This document shows, in pieces, positions 19,739 to 28,585 of a stretch of 48,604 nucleotides of DNA. Below the pieces are notes generated by a model that saw nothing but the letters and a program-made list of their open reading frames with translations, did no database searches and had not been told where the DNA came from. Each line of letters opens with the position of its first letter. Position 1 is the first letter of the stretch. The translations under genes were made by a program, and so were the position numbers. Where the stretch lies: the NCBI GenBank assembly GCA_964577305.1, contig CAZNYS010000022.1:1-48604 (forward strand), read 5' to 3'. The DNA comes from UBA9300 sp964577305 (GTDB lineage: Bacteria > Bacteroidota > Bacteroidia > Bacteroidales > VadinHA17).

Positions 19739-20854
19739 TCAGAATGAGCGCATAAGCCTCAGATCGATGAAGTCGATAACCTGATAATGTGATTTGGCAT
19801 TTACCCCGATCCATGTTGAAGGGGCAATCCTGTAAAGCAGGGCATACCTCTGATACCACGGATTGGGTGCCTTCACAGGAGCATAAAGATAAAACCCTGC
19901 ATACTGTGAAAAGAGAAAACTGCCCAGTACAAGCTCATGTCCAACCAAAATACTAAATCTCTTATGGTCAGGTACCTCATCAATAACACCATCAATATAA
20001 TCCTGCCAGACAATTTTCTTGATCAGGTGGTCGCAAACAAGCTCTGCCCCGGTGTAGAAAGCACTTACCCTTCCAATCATCCGGCTGTAGCCACCCCATA
20101 TACCATAAACCCCAAACCAACTATCAAATTGCTTACTCTCGCGTCCGGAAAAGAAAAGCGCAATATCAAAGCGGTTCTTGTCCGGATTCAGAACAATATC
20201 CCTGTTCTTTTCCCTTTCTTCAAAATCATATGGCTTAATAATATAGTCTAAGCCCAGCCCAAAAAGAGGGTAATTAATCCCAAGGTTAGGCATGTTGGTC
20301 CCACCGTTTGAGATATGGTTATAATTGAAAGTTAATCTACAGGTCGTATTTTCATTCAACTTAAGATTCAGGCTCGTACCAAGCATGGCAATAATGGCGT
20401 AGTGGGAACCGAAAAATAAATTACGGGGATTGGTAATTGAGTCGTAAACAGTGGTCTGATACGAGAATCCTGTGCCAAAACGTACAGCTAAGCTAAGCCT
20501 GCGCCCTGCCCCTATAAAAGGTTCGATATACGGATAAACTGCAAATGCTGAACCCAGCTCCTGCCTGTTTCCAAAATCGACATAGTGAATAGCTACCCCA
20601 ACCCTCGGATAGCAGAAGCAATATTTCCAGACGTTTTCAGCAGTGAGGTGCAGGGCAGTATTCAGCTCAAAAGAAAACGGATTTGTATGTGACAATGGTT
20701 CAATTTTCCTGGAATGTGGAATTATGAATCCATATGAGCCCTGTAAACCGACCACAATCGGATTATGCAGACTGTCAGTCTGCGACAACAAGGTACCCGG
20801 TTTACCTGTTAGAAGGAAAACAAGTATCAGAGGAATAAGCCTTTTATTCTTCAT
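19739..20854 (-). CDS. PagL-like acyloxyacyl hydrolase / lipid A deacylase
   Basis: A 371-residue outer-membrane protein with a signal peptide ending near TLLSQ. The segment RLTFNYNHISNGGTNMPNLGIN matches the PagL active-site pattern (His and Ser in HxSN), and the surrounding sequence has alternating barrel strands. PagL removes the 3-O-acyl chain of lipid A. This protein is about twice the length of classical PagL: an additional segment of about 150 residues (RFDIALFFSGRESKQF to the end) resembles a second small barrel or more strands. It converges on the S9 peptidase gene with 5 bp between stops. The catalytic acidic residue is not clear. Confidence 0.7.
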   Translation of the reverse strand: MKNKRLIPLILVFLLTGKPGTLLSQTDSLHNPIVVGLQGSYGFIIPHSRKIEPLSHTNPFSFELNTALHLTAENVWKYCFCYPRVGVAIHYVDFGNRQELGSAFAVYPYIEPFIGAGRRLSLAVRFGTGFSYQTTVYDSITNPRNLFFGSHYAIIAMLGTSLNLKLNENTTCRLTFNYNHISNGGTNMPNLGINYPLFGLGLDYIIKPYDFEEREKNRDIVLNPDKNRFDIALFFSGRESKQFDSWFGVYGIWGGYSRMIGRVSAFYTGAELVCDHLIKKIVWQDYIDGVIDEVPDHKRFSILVGHELVLGSFLFSQYAGFYLYAPVKAPNPWYQRYALLYRIAPSTWIGVNAKSHYQVIDFIDLRLMRSF

Positions 20855-21090
20855 GCCTGTCGTTTTGAATCAAGCAGGGTTAGTAGTCAAAAATCCTTGC
20901 CTGACCGGTCTCCGGCGGCCAAAGCCTCTGGCGACGGCTCGCAGCCAGCCCCGAAACAGCAAGTGCTTCTTCGGGAAAACGAGTAACGAGTTGCAGTGCA
21001 TCGACAATCCCGACTGAATGTAATGAACGTCGGGGTAACAAGCAGCGAGCATCTGACTTTATCTCATCGCTCAAATCTCATCACTCATAA
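20855..21090. other. Intergenic stretch with two hairpins
   Basis: There is no credible gene in these 236 bases. Two GC-rich hairpins are visible: CCCGAA/TTCGGG with a 14-base loop at 20950-20975, and CCCGAC/GTCGGG at 21009-21034. Short open frames here have shadow-like composition. The hairpins resemble the palindromic debris elsewhere in the window and lie just after the response-regulator stop. Confidence 0.5.
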
Positions 21091-21765
21091 CTACTCTTTC
21101 ATCTCTTCCAGAACGAACCCCGTCCCCCGTATGGTCCTGAGCTCCAGTCCCGGGTCAGGCGACAGGTATTTCCTCAGCCTGCTGATAAAAACATCCATGC
21201 TGCGCCCCAGGAAATAATCATCTTCTCCCCATACTTCGTTGAGTATAGCGTCACGGCGCAATATACTGTCCTTATTGGCCATAAGATACCTCAGAAGCTG
21301 TGCTTCCTTGAGAGTTAATTTTTCTTTTTTCCCTTTGCAGTGCAGCTCGAGGGTGTTAAATTTCAGGGTTGTGGAAGATATCGTATATTCATCATTGATT
21401 GTTGAATATACTCTTCTCAGGATATTATTCAGTCTCAGGATAAGCACTTCAGGGTCAAACGGTTTTGTTATATAATCATCGGCACCCATTTTGAGACCTT
21501 TAATAATATCTTCCTTAAGAGTTTTCGCCGTAAGGAACACAAATGGCATATCGGAGTCATTTTGCCTGATCTTCTCTGCCAGTGAGAAACCGTCCATTTC
21601 AGGCATCATAACATCAAGAACACAAATATCCGGTTTTTCCTGGTTGAAACTGGCCCAGGCTTCTTTGCCGTCGCGAGTGAGAACAACCTCAAACCCGCTG
21701 ATAGAGACGTACTGACTGAGTATATTGCCAAAGTCAATATCATCTTCTGCTATTAAAACTTTCAT
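21091..21765 (-). CDS. OmpR/PhoB-type response regulator
   Basis: A 224-residue DNA-binding regulator. The N-terminal receiver has its acidic pair EDD near residue 7, phosphoacceptor D51 (CVLDVMMPEMDG) and the conserved Lys in FLTAKT. The C-terminal winged helix (KLTLKEAQLLRYLMANKD, then RSMDVFISRLRKYL) is of the Trans_reg_C type. It follows the histidine kinase gene on the same strand with an 8-bp gap, so the two are a pair. Such pairs in Bacteroidota (RprXY-like) often sense envelope conditions. The target is unknown; the divergent secreted protein at 23282 is a candidate. Confidence 0.94.
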   Translation of the reverse strand: MKVLIAEDDIDFGNILSQYVSISGFEVVLTRDGKEAWASFNQEKPDICVLDVMMPEMDGFSLAEKIRQNDSDMPFVFLTAKTLKEDIIKGLKMGADDYITKPFDPEVLILRLNNILRRVYSTINDEYTISSTTLKFNTLELHCKGKKEKLTLKEAQLLRYLMANKDSILRRDAILNEVWGEDDYFLGRSMDVFISRLRKYLSPDPGLELRTIRGTGFVLEEMKE

Positions 21766-21773
21766 GGCTCTGG

Positions 21774-23144
21774 TTATATGGTTTTCGGTATACTTACTAT
21801 AAAGACGCTTCCTTTACCCTTTTTGCTGCTTACACTTACTGAACCGCCATGCGCTTCGGCAATTCTTTTCACATAGTAAAGGCCCAATCCAAGACCTTTT
21901 GACACATGTATATTACCTGTGCTGACACGGTAAAATTTGTCAAAAATATTTTTCTGTTCACTCCGGCTTATTCCAATTCCTTTATCCGCAACTTTAATAA
22001 TAATATCACTGTTATTTGCGTGTGCTTCAAGACGAACTTCGGGAATGTTTCTTGAATATTTTACAGCATTATTAAGAAGGTTATTGATCATAGTGGTGAA
22101 ATACAGGATGTCAATTTCTGCTTTTGCTCCATTCAGATCATAATGTTCAGTAAAATTACATCCTTCCCCGCATCCGTTCATGAAGTTTTCGCCTATCTCC
22201 CTGAGGAGGTCTTCAACAGGTGTTTCTTTTTTATCAACCTCGAACTGTGTCCTTTCCCACATACTTATTTCAAGGATAAGGTTGATCAGTTTATTCAGGT
22301 GCAATGATTGTTTACCAATCATATTGGCAGTTTCTATTATCTTTTTCTTGTCGTTAATAATGGCATCATGCTTAAGAGTTTTTCCTGCCACAGTGATGGT
22401 TGAAAGTGGAGTTTTCAGTTCATGAGTCATATTATTGATAAAATCTGTCTTCAGACTTGAAAGACGTTTTTCTTCAAGGTAATTTCTCATAGTGGCAATA
22501 TAAATAGCGCTTATTACAATGAAACTGAGTATGCTAAGAAAAAGTGTCAGGCTCAGTTCACGGAATATTATTTTTTCTTTATTTGCTATATCTATATAAT
22601 AATCAAATGATATTTTGTATTTATTGCCTTCGCTGTTAAAGGTATAAACAAGAATACTTTTGTTAGACTGTTGTTTTTTAAGTTCACTAAGTGGTGCCTT
22701 ATAAACCCTGATATTATCCTGTATGTCAATAAGATCGATATAATTAACATATATAATGGGCTTTATCTTGTTTTCAAGGCCCAGTTTCTCGTAATATTTA
22801 CTGAGGTATTCTGAAAGTAGCTGGTCTTCGGCCAGTATTTTAGTATAATTTTCCCTGATGTCTTTGGCAAATAAGGCAGAATCCCCAGTGTTTAACAGTG
22901 CCCGGCTTTCCTTTATATACAGGGGTGTAATATCATCAATAATAAAGTACGCCTTTTTAAAACCATTATATGAATCGTAGGCAGCCATCTCCTGTATTGC
23001 TTCCTGTGATACCGAACGGTACCTTAAAGCAAATACCTCATCCTTCTGTAGCCATACCTGCCGTACAATATAAAACTGTGCCAGTATAAATATTGCCAGG
23101 GCAGCAAATACAGGTAACAGAGTCTTAAATTTCTGCATGATCAT
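21774..23144 (-). CDS. Membrane sensor histidine kinase
   Basis: A 456-residue kinase. TM1 is near residues 5-25 (VFAALAIFILAQFYIV). A periplasmic sensor of about 180 residues follows, then TM2 (LTLFLSILSFIVISAIYIA) and an H-box (FINNMTHELKTPLST). The catalytic domain has the N-box INNLLNNAVKYS, ADKGIGI and GLGLGLYYV. It phosphorylates the regulator encoded 8 bp downstream. Two ATGs lie close together (23144 and 23138); a TTG upstream is unlikely. The sensor domain has no motif I recognise, so the signal is unknown. Confidence 0.93.
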   Translation of the reverse strand: MIMQKFKTLLPVFAALAIFILAQFYIVRQVWLQKDEVFALRYRSVSQEAIQEMAAYDSYNGFKKAYFIIDDITPLYIKESRALLNTGDSALFAKDIRENYTKILAEDQLLSEYLSKYYEKLGLENKIKPIIYVNYIDLIDIQDNIRVYKAPLSELKKQQSNKSILVYTFNSEGNKYKISFDYYIDIANKEKIIFRELSLTLFLSILSFIVISAIYIATMRNYLEEKRLSSLKTDFINNMTHELKTPLSTITVAGKTLKHDAIINDKKKIIETANMIGKQSLHLNKLINLILEISMWERTQFEVDKKETPVEDLLREIGENFMNGCGEGCNFTEHYDLNGAKAEIDILYFTTMINNLLNNAVKYSRNIPEVRLEAHANNSDIIIKVADKGIGISRSEQKNIFDKFYRVSTGNIHVSKGLGLGLYYVKRIAEAHGGSVSVSSKKGKGSVFIVSIPKTI

Positions 23145-23281
23145 TTTTTTATACCTGATCAAATTTAAGTAATTATAAGACAGCTCAGAAGCCTTTAACC
23201 CTACTTTAACCCGCTGTTAACAAAATCTGCTGCAATTTGTGTTTAAATTTGAAATGTGAATAATAACAAATACTAAATATC

Positions 23282-23911
23282 ATGAAAAGAAAGGTTACCA
23301 TATTATTTATTGTCTCTTTCTTACTGGCTTTCGGAGCTGTATCGGTTTACGGTCAGACAAAGGAGGAGGTTGAAAGGAAAAAGCAGGAGCAACTTATGCA
23401 GCAGAAGATCCAGGAACAGGAGAAGAAAGCCCATGAAGAACAGGAAAGGATTATGATCCGTGAGAAAGAGATTGAGCGGGCTGTCAGGGATGCTCGTGAA
23501 GCATATGCAGAAGCCTGGACTGTACGTGATCCAATGATGCTATCAACAGGTTCTGACCTGAATAATATCTATTTTATTGGTGGTTCACAATCCTCAAGCA
23601 GCCTGCAGTATACTAAAAATGTTAATGAGGCCAGTTTTACCAAGAATCTTAGTTTTGAAATAGAAAAAGATGCAAAACGGGCATCCATTAATGTTTCGGG
23701 CACTTGTAAAGAAGGTGAAATACGAATAAAGATCACCATGCCTTCCGGTAAGACCTATACCGAGGTGCTTATTGATGAATACGGATCGGTTAACTGGTCC
23801 AAGACCTTCAGTATTGATGAAGAGAACGGCACCAAAACCGGTGAATGGAACTTCCAGGTTACAGCCAAAGAAGCCATAGGCAACTTCAGGCTCTCATTGA
23901 GGAGCTATTAA
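23282..23911 (+). CDS. Secreted coiled-coil protein of unknown function
   Basis: A 209-residue exported protein. The signal peptide ends near SVYGQ. Residues 26-75 form a highly charged coiled coil (KEEVERKKQEQLMQQKIQEQ and on). A C-terminal beta-rich domain from about 90 to 209 (INVSGTCKEGEIRIKITMPSG, then GEWNFQVTAKE) looks like an adhesin- or pre-peptidase-like beta sandwich. I do not recognise a named family. It is divergent from the two-component system across about 137 bp and may be one of its targets. A strong hairpin terminator follows 31 bp after the stop. Confidence 0.75.
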   Translation: MKRKVTILFIVSFLLAFGAVSVYGQTKEEVERKKQEQLMQQKIQEQEKKAHEEQERIMIREKEIERAVRDAREAYAEAWTVRDPMMLSTGSDLNNIYFIGGSQSSSSLQYTKNVNEASFTKNLSFEIEKDAKRASINVSGTCKEGEIRIKITMPSGKTYTEVLIDEYGSVNWSKTFSIDEENGTKTGEWNFQVTAKEAIGNFRLSLRSY

Positions 23912-23942
23912 CTATATACTTTTTACCTGACTCGTTTTTTTA

Positions 23943-23968
23943 GGCTCCGGCAACGGGGCCTTTTTTTT
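23943..23968 (+). terminator. Rho-independent terminator
   Basis: GGCTCCG pairs with CGGGGCC (one G-T pair) across the loop GCAA and is followed by eight T. It ends the coiled-coil protein transcript. A second hairpin, CCCCCTT/AAGGGGG, comes immediately after. Confidence 0.8.
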
Positions 23969-24026
23969 GATCCCCCTTTGAAGGGGGTTGGGGGATGTAA
24001 TGAAAGGTGAAGGAATAATGGAATAC

Positions 24027-24151
24027 TGGAATAATGGAACCGAGGAACCTGAGCCCCGAGTACTCGGGGGCGAAGGTGACGAGCTCGACGAATCCCTGCT
24101 GCACGGATCTGGAGATCCGCGCAAGCAGGGTGAGTCAATACTGGAATAGTG
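24027..24151. repeat. Palindromic intergenic repeat, family A copy 2
   Basis: Almost identical to 16680-16803, but the variable stem is the perfect palindrome CCCCGAGTACTCGGGG where copy 1 has a different stem (TTGCGAAGCGAGCAA). The scaffold outside the stem is conserved. Confidence 0.85.
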
Positions 24152-24282
24152 GATTATTATTGATAGCAGGGAAGGACAAAATATGACGTGTTCTCTCATA
24201 CGGTAAGCGTCGCATAAGTGCAGATGCGGAATTGTTAAAACGGACCGCAAGTACTCTGTTTGAGTCAATCATGAAACCAAAT

Positions 24283-24450
24283 ACCGCCGGAGGCGGTAAA
24301 TAGCAATAGCCCCGGTGTCACCCGGGGATATAGGCATTTACCCCACCACCCTCTATCCACCGCGCGGCGGCCGTTGGTGTGGTGGGATCAATATTATTAC
24401 CCACAGGTGTGACTGTGGCTATTACTATTAACCCACTCCGTGGGTCATGC
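24283..24450. repeat. Palindromic intergenic repeat, family B copy 1
   Basis: Begins with a hairpin, ACCGCCGGAGGCGGT, then TAAATAGCAATAGCC and several further hairpins (CCCCGG.../CCGGGG, CCACAG/CTGTGG) separated by A/T-rich links of the ATTATTACC and CTATTACTATTAA type. The same order of stem, AAATAGTAATAGCC link and stems recurs at 31136 and 34402. It resembles the REP/BIME type of element. Confidence 0.7.
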
Positions 24451-24564
24451 ATAGGGAAATAATATTTAATAAATGTTAACCTGTAAAACTCAACCCTACT
24501 CAATCTAAAATTAATATCGTAACTTGTGATAACTGTTATTGAATCTGATTTAATACCCTGTTCC

Positions 24565-27500
24565 ATGAGAAAGATATTGCTCAAACTGTTACTAATATTT
24601 TTTTTTTCGTTTTTACTTGTTTGTACAGTATTTTCACAGGAGGGGTCAAAGATTCTGGGTATAGTGTACGATGCTGACAACAGGCTTCCGCTTGTGAACG
24701 CAACTGTTATTATTGACAGCACCTCTGTTGGTGTGGCATGTAACCGCGAAGGAGAATTTGAACTCAATATCCCACCGGAACATTTCGGTAAGCTCATCAA
24801 AATATCATACATAGGTTATAAGCCTGAATATATTTCTGTTACTGAAGAAATAATGACCAATCTGAGAATTTTCCTTGAACCTCTCGATGTGGTGCTTGGT
24901 GAGGTACTGGTCAAATCAAAGAGATTAAACGCATGGGACATTGTTAATAAAGCTATCTGGGCGATCCCTGATAATTACGAGATTAAACCAAACAAGCTGG
25001 AGTGCTTTTACCGTGAGATTACCTATGAAGATAATTTAGAATCGGCCGTTACTGAAGCCCTCCTGGAAGTTTACAAGTCTTCATTTAATATGACAAGGAA
25101 CGAGGACCAGGTTAAGGTGGTAAAGGTTAGTGGTGCAAGTACCGGTAGTGGCTTTAATTTTGAAGGAGGGGCATTTTACCGTATTAATGATGACGTAATT
25201 AAAAACAGGATTAGCTTTCTTAAAAAAGAGGATTTGCATTATTATAAGTTCGATCTTGACCGGGTCCTTGGCGGGGGCGATGAAGCTATCCTGGTAATAT
25301 CCTTTACGCCTGACAGGGGTGAGATAAGCAGGGAGAATGCTGACCTGTGGCGAAGGTACAAACGAAATTATGAACGTACCCTTAACCTGTATTCCGGTGA
25401 AATATATATAAGAGAGATCGATAATGCGATTGTAAAGGTTGAATACTGGCTGCAGGATGACCTGCTGAGAAATGCTGATGAGATATATTTAACGCGGACA
25501 CCCGAAGGGTCAGTTGTTGAAATGACAGATGCCAGGTTCACGGCCGAATACAGAAAAACGGATAGCAAGTACTATTTATATTATACCGATGGCCAGATAT
25601 GTTTTAGACTGGAAAGAAAAGAAACAGGAGTGTCCAGGGATTACAGGGTTTACAATCAGATTGTCACTGTAAGCAGGACAGATAAGAATGTAACACGTAT
25701 TCCTGCAGATGAAGTAGCTGATTATATGGACATGATACCCGATTATAGGGACAGGTATGACAAAGACTTCTGGAAGGACCAGAATATTATAAAAGCATAT
25801 TCAGGCCTTGAATTGATGGGTAATACCGGTGTAGCCGGGGCACTGCTAAAGGATGAACTGCTTACAAAACTCAATAATTACTGGTATGAGAAACCGGTAG
25901 AAGAACTCTTCCTTCATACCGACCGCAACAGGTATATTTCCGGTGAGGAGATCTTTTTCAAGGCTTATGTAAAAGAGCTGTCGACAGGGTATCCGTCGGA
26001 GTTGAGTAAGACTTTCTATGTATTACTTGTTGATTCTGCAAATACTATCGTTGATACGGCCAGGTTTGCTTTGAGCGGAGGTTTTGGTGCAGGGAGCATG
26101 GAACTGCCTCAAAATATGAAACAGGGAGTATACAGGCTTGTGGCATATCCGTCTTATCTCCAGAACTTCAACCCGGATGATTGCTTTGTTCAAAGCATAG
26201 AAATTGAAGATAAGATCAGTTTTGCTGCAGAACTCAATAAAAGAGCTAGTGTGAAGAAAACAAATCTGATAACAGAAGAAATTGATGTTCAGTTTCTGCC
26301 TGAAGGAGGGCAGCTTGTGGCGGGTTTAAGAAATAACATGGGCATATGTGCTGTTTCGGAGTCAGGTAAACCACAGAAATTGAAGCTTGCATTAATGGAT
26401 GAGGCAGATAATAATATTGATACTGTTGAGACAAATGAACTGGGTTTGGCAAAACTCACGTTTATTCCGGAAACAAACATGAGCTATACCGCCAGGATTC
26501 TTGAACCGCTTAATCGCAAGGGCAACTCTTTTGATCTTCCCAAATCCCTGCCCCAGGGTATTGCTCTAAGTATAACCGGTAATTATCAGGATAAATTAAC
26601 TATCCGGATCAGTTCTACAGACAGGGAAAAAGAAAACCTTCACCTTGTATTGATCAAGGGTAAAATGGTTATAGGTTCGGCAGAAGCAGTCTTTACCGGC
26701 TCAACCGAAGTAAACCTGGAGTTTAATGAAATTTCCAGCGGTGCAGCTAACCTGATTGTGTTCAGAGGTAAGATACCTGTAGCTGAAAGACTGGTTTTTC
26801 TTGATACAGGAAGTAGATTAAAAATTGAGGCTTCACCTGAATACGGTGCATATCCGGCAAGGGGAAGTATGGAGATAAAAATAAAGGTCACCGACCAGCA
26901 TAACAAACCTGTAAGTACAAACCTGTCATTATCAGTGATAGATAGTATCAATTGCATATCAGACAAACTCGTGCTGAAAAATATTCAATATACTTTCTGG
27001 TTGAAGTCATCATTGAAAAAGGCAATACCTGTTAATATTCCTTTGTATATAATTGATAATTTAGGTGCAGATAATGAGAACTTTAAGACAAATATTGATC
27101 TTTTATTGTTAACCTACGGATGGCGCAGGTTCTCAATGGAGGAGATAATGAAAAGGAATGTGGCGGGGTTAGCCAGAGAGGGAAGAAGCTATGATATAAT
27201 ATCAGGGAAGATAGAACCTCTTGCCAGGAGAAGAAGAAAAGCATCAGGCAGGGAGATACTGGTACTGGATCCTTCCAGATACTATTTTGAATCGATCTAT
27301 ACCGACAGGGAAGGCAGGTTTACATATAAGCCAAACAGGTTATCCTACAACAAACAACTGGTATGGGATTTCCAGGATAAAAGGGACAGGCAGAGATGGA
27401 GTATGACTTTTCAGGAGAGTGAAAATAAGTTATTCACACAACAGGCTCTTTCCGTAAATGGTTATGATAAGAAATTATTGGTATTGACACCTGAAACGGC

Positions 27501-28281
27501 TTTCACTAAACCTGATTCAAGCATATTTGCCGACCTGATAAATATCCCGGAAGTGACTGTTACACATAAGCGGGAACTACGAAGGGCAAAGGATTTTACA
27601 TTTGCAGAGACACTCGAGAATATTGGAAATGTTTCCACCGCTTCTCCCGAGGGTTTTAATGTAAACCTGGATATTAAACAATTGATTTATAATGTCAAAA
27701 TGCCCAGACGGGAGGTTGTTGATGTATTATCTGGTGAATACATACATTATTTTTATTACAGAAGCCAGTTAGTAAATTTCTTGGAAGGATTCAAGGAATA
27801 CCCGGCAGTATTTGTAATTGATGATATACCTATCTCTGTTAATTATTATGATGTAAACCACATTACTCCTGAAATGGTGAAGTCAATCAGTATAATATCC
27901 GGTCCGCAGGCGCATTTATTCTTTGGTTCAAAGGCTTTGGGCGGGGCGATTATGATATACCTTAAAGACGACCTTGAGGATTACCTGAATAAAGCAGAAG
28001 AAGAAATCACCTCAGTTATAACTGATCCGCTGTGTGATACATACAGGGAGTTCTATAAACCCAATTATGAGATTGATACCCTTGATATGTCAAGGGCTGA
28101 TTACCGTTTATCTGTTCACTGGGACCCCGCAATCACAATCGATGAAAACGGAGAAGCTACCGTTACATACTTCAACGCGGGTTATAATTCATATTCCGTG
28201 GGCATAATAAACGGCATGAGCTATAAGGGAGAACCGGTTTACCACAGGTTCAGGTACAGGGTGGTGAAGGAGGATTTTTGA
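24565..28281 (+). CDS. CarboxypepD-regulatory / MG2-like / TonB-plug protein without barrel
   Basis: A 1238-residue exported protein with a signal peptide ending near VCTVFSQ. Residues 28-110 are a carboxypeptidase-regulatory-like beta sandwich (GIVYDADNRLPLVNATVII). A domain of unknown function follows to about 430, then MG2/alpha-2-macroglobulin-like sandwiches beginning at FLHTDRNRYISGEEIFFKAY. A TonB-receptor plug lies near 1075-1145 (VFVIDDIPISVNYYD, then SISIISGPQAHLFFGSKALGGAI). No 22-strand barrel follows, so it is not a complete receptor. The start at 24565 fits the signal peptide; the open frame runs further upstream without support. Such proteins are common in Bacteroidota and their role is unknown. 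Confidence 0.85.
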   Translation: MRKILLKLLLIFFFSFLLVCTVFSQEGSKILGIVYDADNRLPLVNATVIIDSTSVGVACNREGEFELNIPPEHFGKLIKISYIGYKPEYISVTEEIMTNLRIFLEPLDVVLGEVLVKSKRLNAWDIVNKAIWAIPDNYEIKPNKLECFYREITYEDNLESAVTEALLEVYKSSFNMTRNEDQVKVVKVSGASTGSGFNFEGGAFYRINDDVIKNRISFLKKEDLHYYKFDLDRVLGGGDEAILVISFTPDRGEISRENADLWRRYKRNYERTLNLYSGEIYIREIDNAIVKVEYWLQDDLLRNADEIYLTRTPEGSVVEMTDARFTAEYRKTDSKYYLYYTDGQICFRLERKETGVSRDYRVYNQIVTVSRTDKNVTRIPADEVADYMDMIPDYRDRYDKDFWKDQNIIKAYSGLELMGNTGVAGALLKDELLTKLNNYWYEKPVEELFLHTDRNRYISGEEIFFKAYVKELSTGYPSELSKTFYVLLVDSANTIVDTARFALSGGFGAGSMELPQNMKQGVYRLVAYPSYLQNFNPDDCFVQSIEIEDKISFAAELNKRASVKKTNLITEEIDVQFLPEGGQLVAGLRNNMGICAVSESGKPQKLKLALMDEADNNIDTVETNELGLAKLTFIPETNMSYTARILEPLNRKGNSFDLPKSLPQGIALSITGNYQDKLTIRISSTDREKENLHLVLIKGKMVIGSAEAVFTGSTEVNLEFNEISSGAANLIVFRGKIPVAERLVFLDTGSRLKIEASPEYGAYPARGSMEIKIKVTDQHNKPVSTNLSLSVIDSINCISDKLVLKNIQYTFWLKSSLKKAIPVNIPLYIIDNLGADNENFKTNIDLLLLTYGWRRFSMEEIMKRNVAGLAREGRSYDIISGKIEPLARRRRKASGREILVLDPSRYYFESIYTDREGRFTYKPNRLSYNKQLVWDFQDKRDRQRWSMTFQESENKLFTQQALSVNGYDKKLLVLTPETAFTKPDSSIFADLINIPEVTVTHKRELRRAKDFTFAETLENIGNVSTASPEGFNVNLDIKQLIYNVKMPRREVVDVLSGEYIHYFYYRSQLVNFLEGFKEYPAVFVIDDIPISVNYYDVNHITPEMVKSISIISGPQAHLFFGSKALGGAIMIYLKDDLEDYLNKAEEEITSVITDPLCDTYREFYKPNYEIDTLDMSRADYRLSVHWDPAITIDENGEATVTYFNAGYNSYSVGIINGMSYKGEPVYHRFRYRVVKEDF

Positions 28282-28585
28282 ATGTAGAATATCGAACCGA
28301 GCAGTGCGAGAGTGCCAGAGGCGCGCGAGTGCTGCGAGCTCGACGAAGGCAGAATGCCTGAGTCAATATCGAACCGAGCCTCGAGTATTCGAGGCAAGCT
28401 CACCGAAGGTCGCAGACCTGAGGTAATGATGATGTGAATGTTTAACTGTTGAACTGTTAAAACGTTTAATCGGGATCTATAACAATCCCAGTTCAACAAT
28501 TACACAGTTCACTGTAATTTATTATGTATTTTATCTGTGATATTTAAATATCTGAAAAGCCTTAATTAACCAACCGTATAATATA
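28282..28585. other. Spacer with palindromic repeat and A/T-rich promoter region
   Basis: These 304 bases hold no gene. The first half is a family A-like repeat. The second half has several AACTGTT/AACAGTT-type short repeats and A/T-rich sequence just before the propeller gene at 28586, where its promoter should lie. Confidence 0.6.
28293..28426. repeat. Palindromic intergenic repeat, family A related (copy 3)
   Basis: Shares the scaffold words CGAACCGAG, GAGCTCGACGAAGG and TGAGTCAATA with the two family A copies, but with other stems: GGCAGAATGCC, CCTCGAGTATTCGAGG and AGGTCGCAGACCT. Two scaffold units stand in tandem. Confidence 0.7.

Larger units (their letters stand above)
23969..24564. 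other. Repeat-filled spacer before the plug-domain gene
   Basis: No gene is supported in these 596 bases. In order they hold a CCCCCTT...AAGGGGG hairpin, family A repeat copy 2, a short unrecognised segment, a family B palindromic element and about 110 bp of A/T-rich sequence that probably holds the promoter of the next gene. Both repeat types occur elsewhere in the window. Two short frames on the minus strand are proline/serine-rich readings of the repeats. Confidence 0.7.

Noticed and set aside
20870..21074. Short minus-strand frames between the PagL-like gene and the response regulator
   Set aside because: They are built from hairpin-forming intergenic sequence with no start context or family likeness.
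23912..24812. Minus-strand frames of 71-164 codons
   Set aside because: Pro/Ser-rich translations of family A and B repeats, and of the complement of the plug-domain gene.
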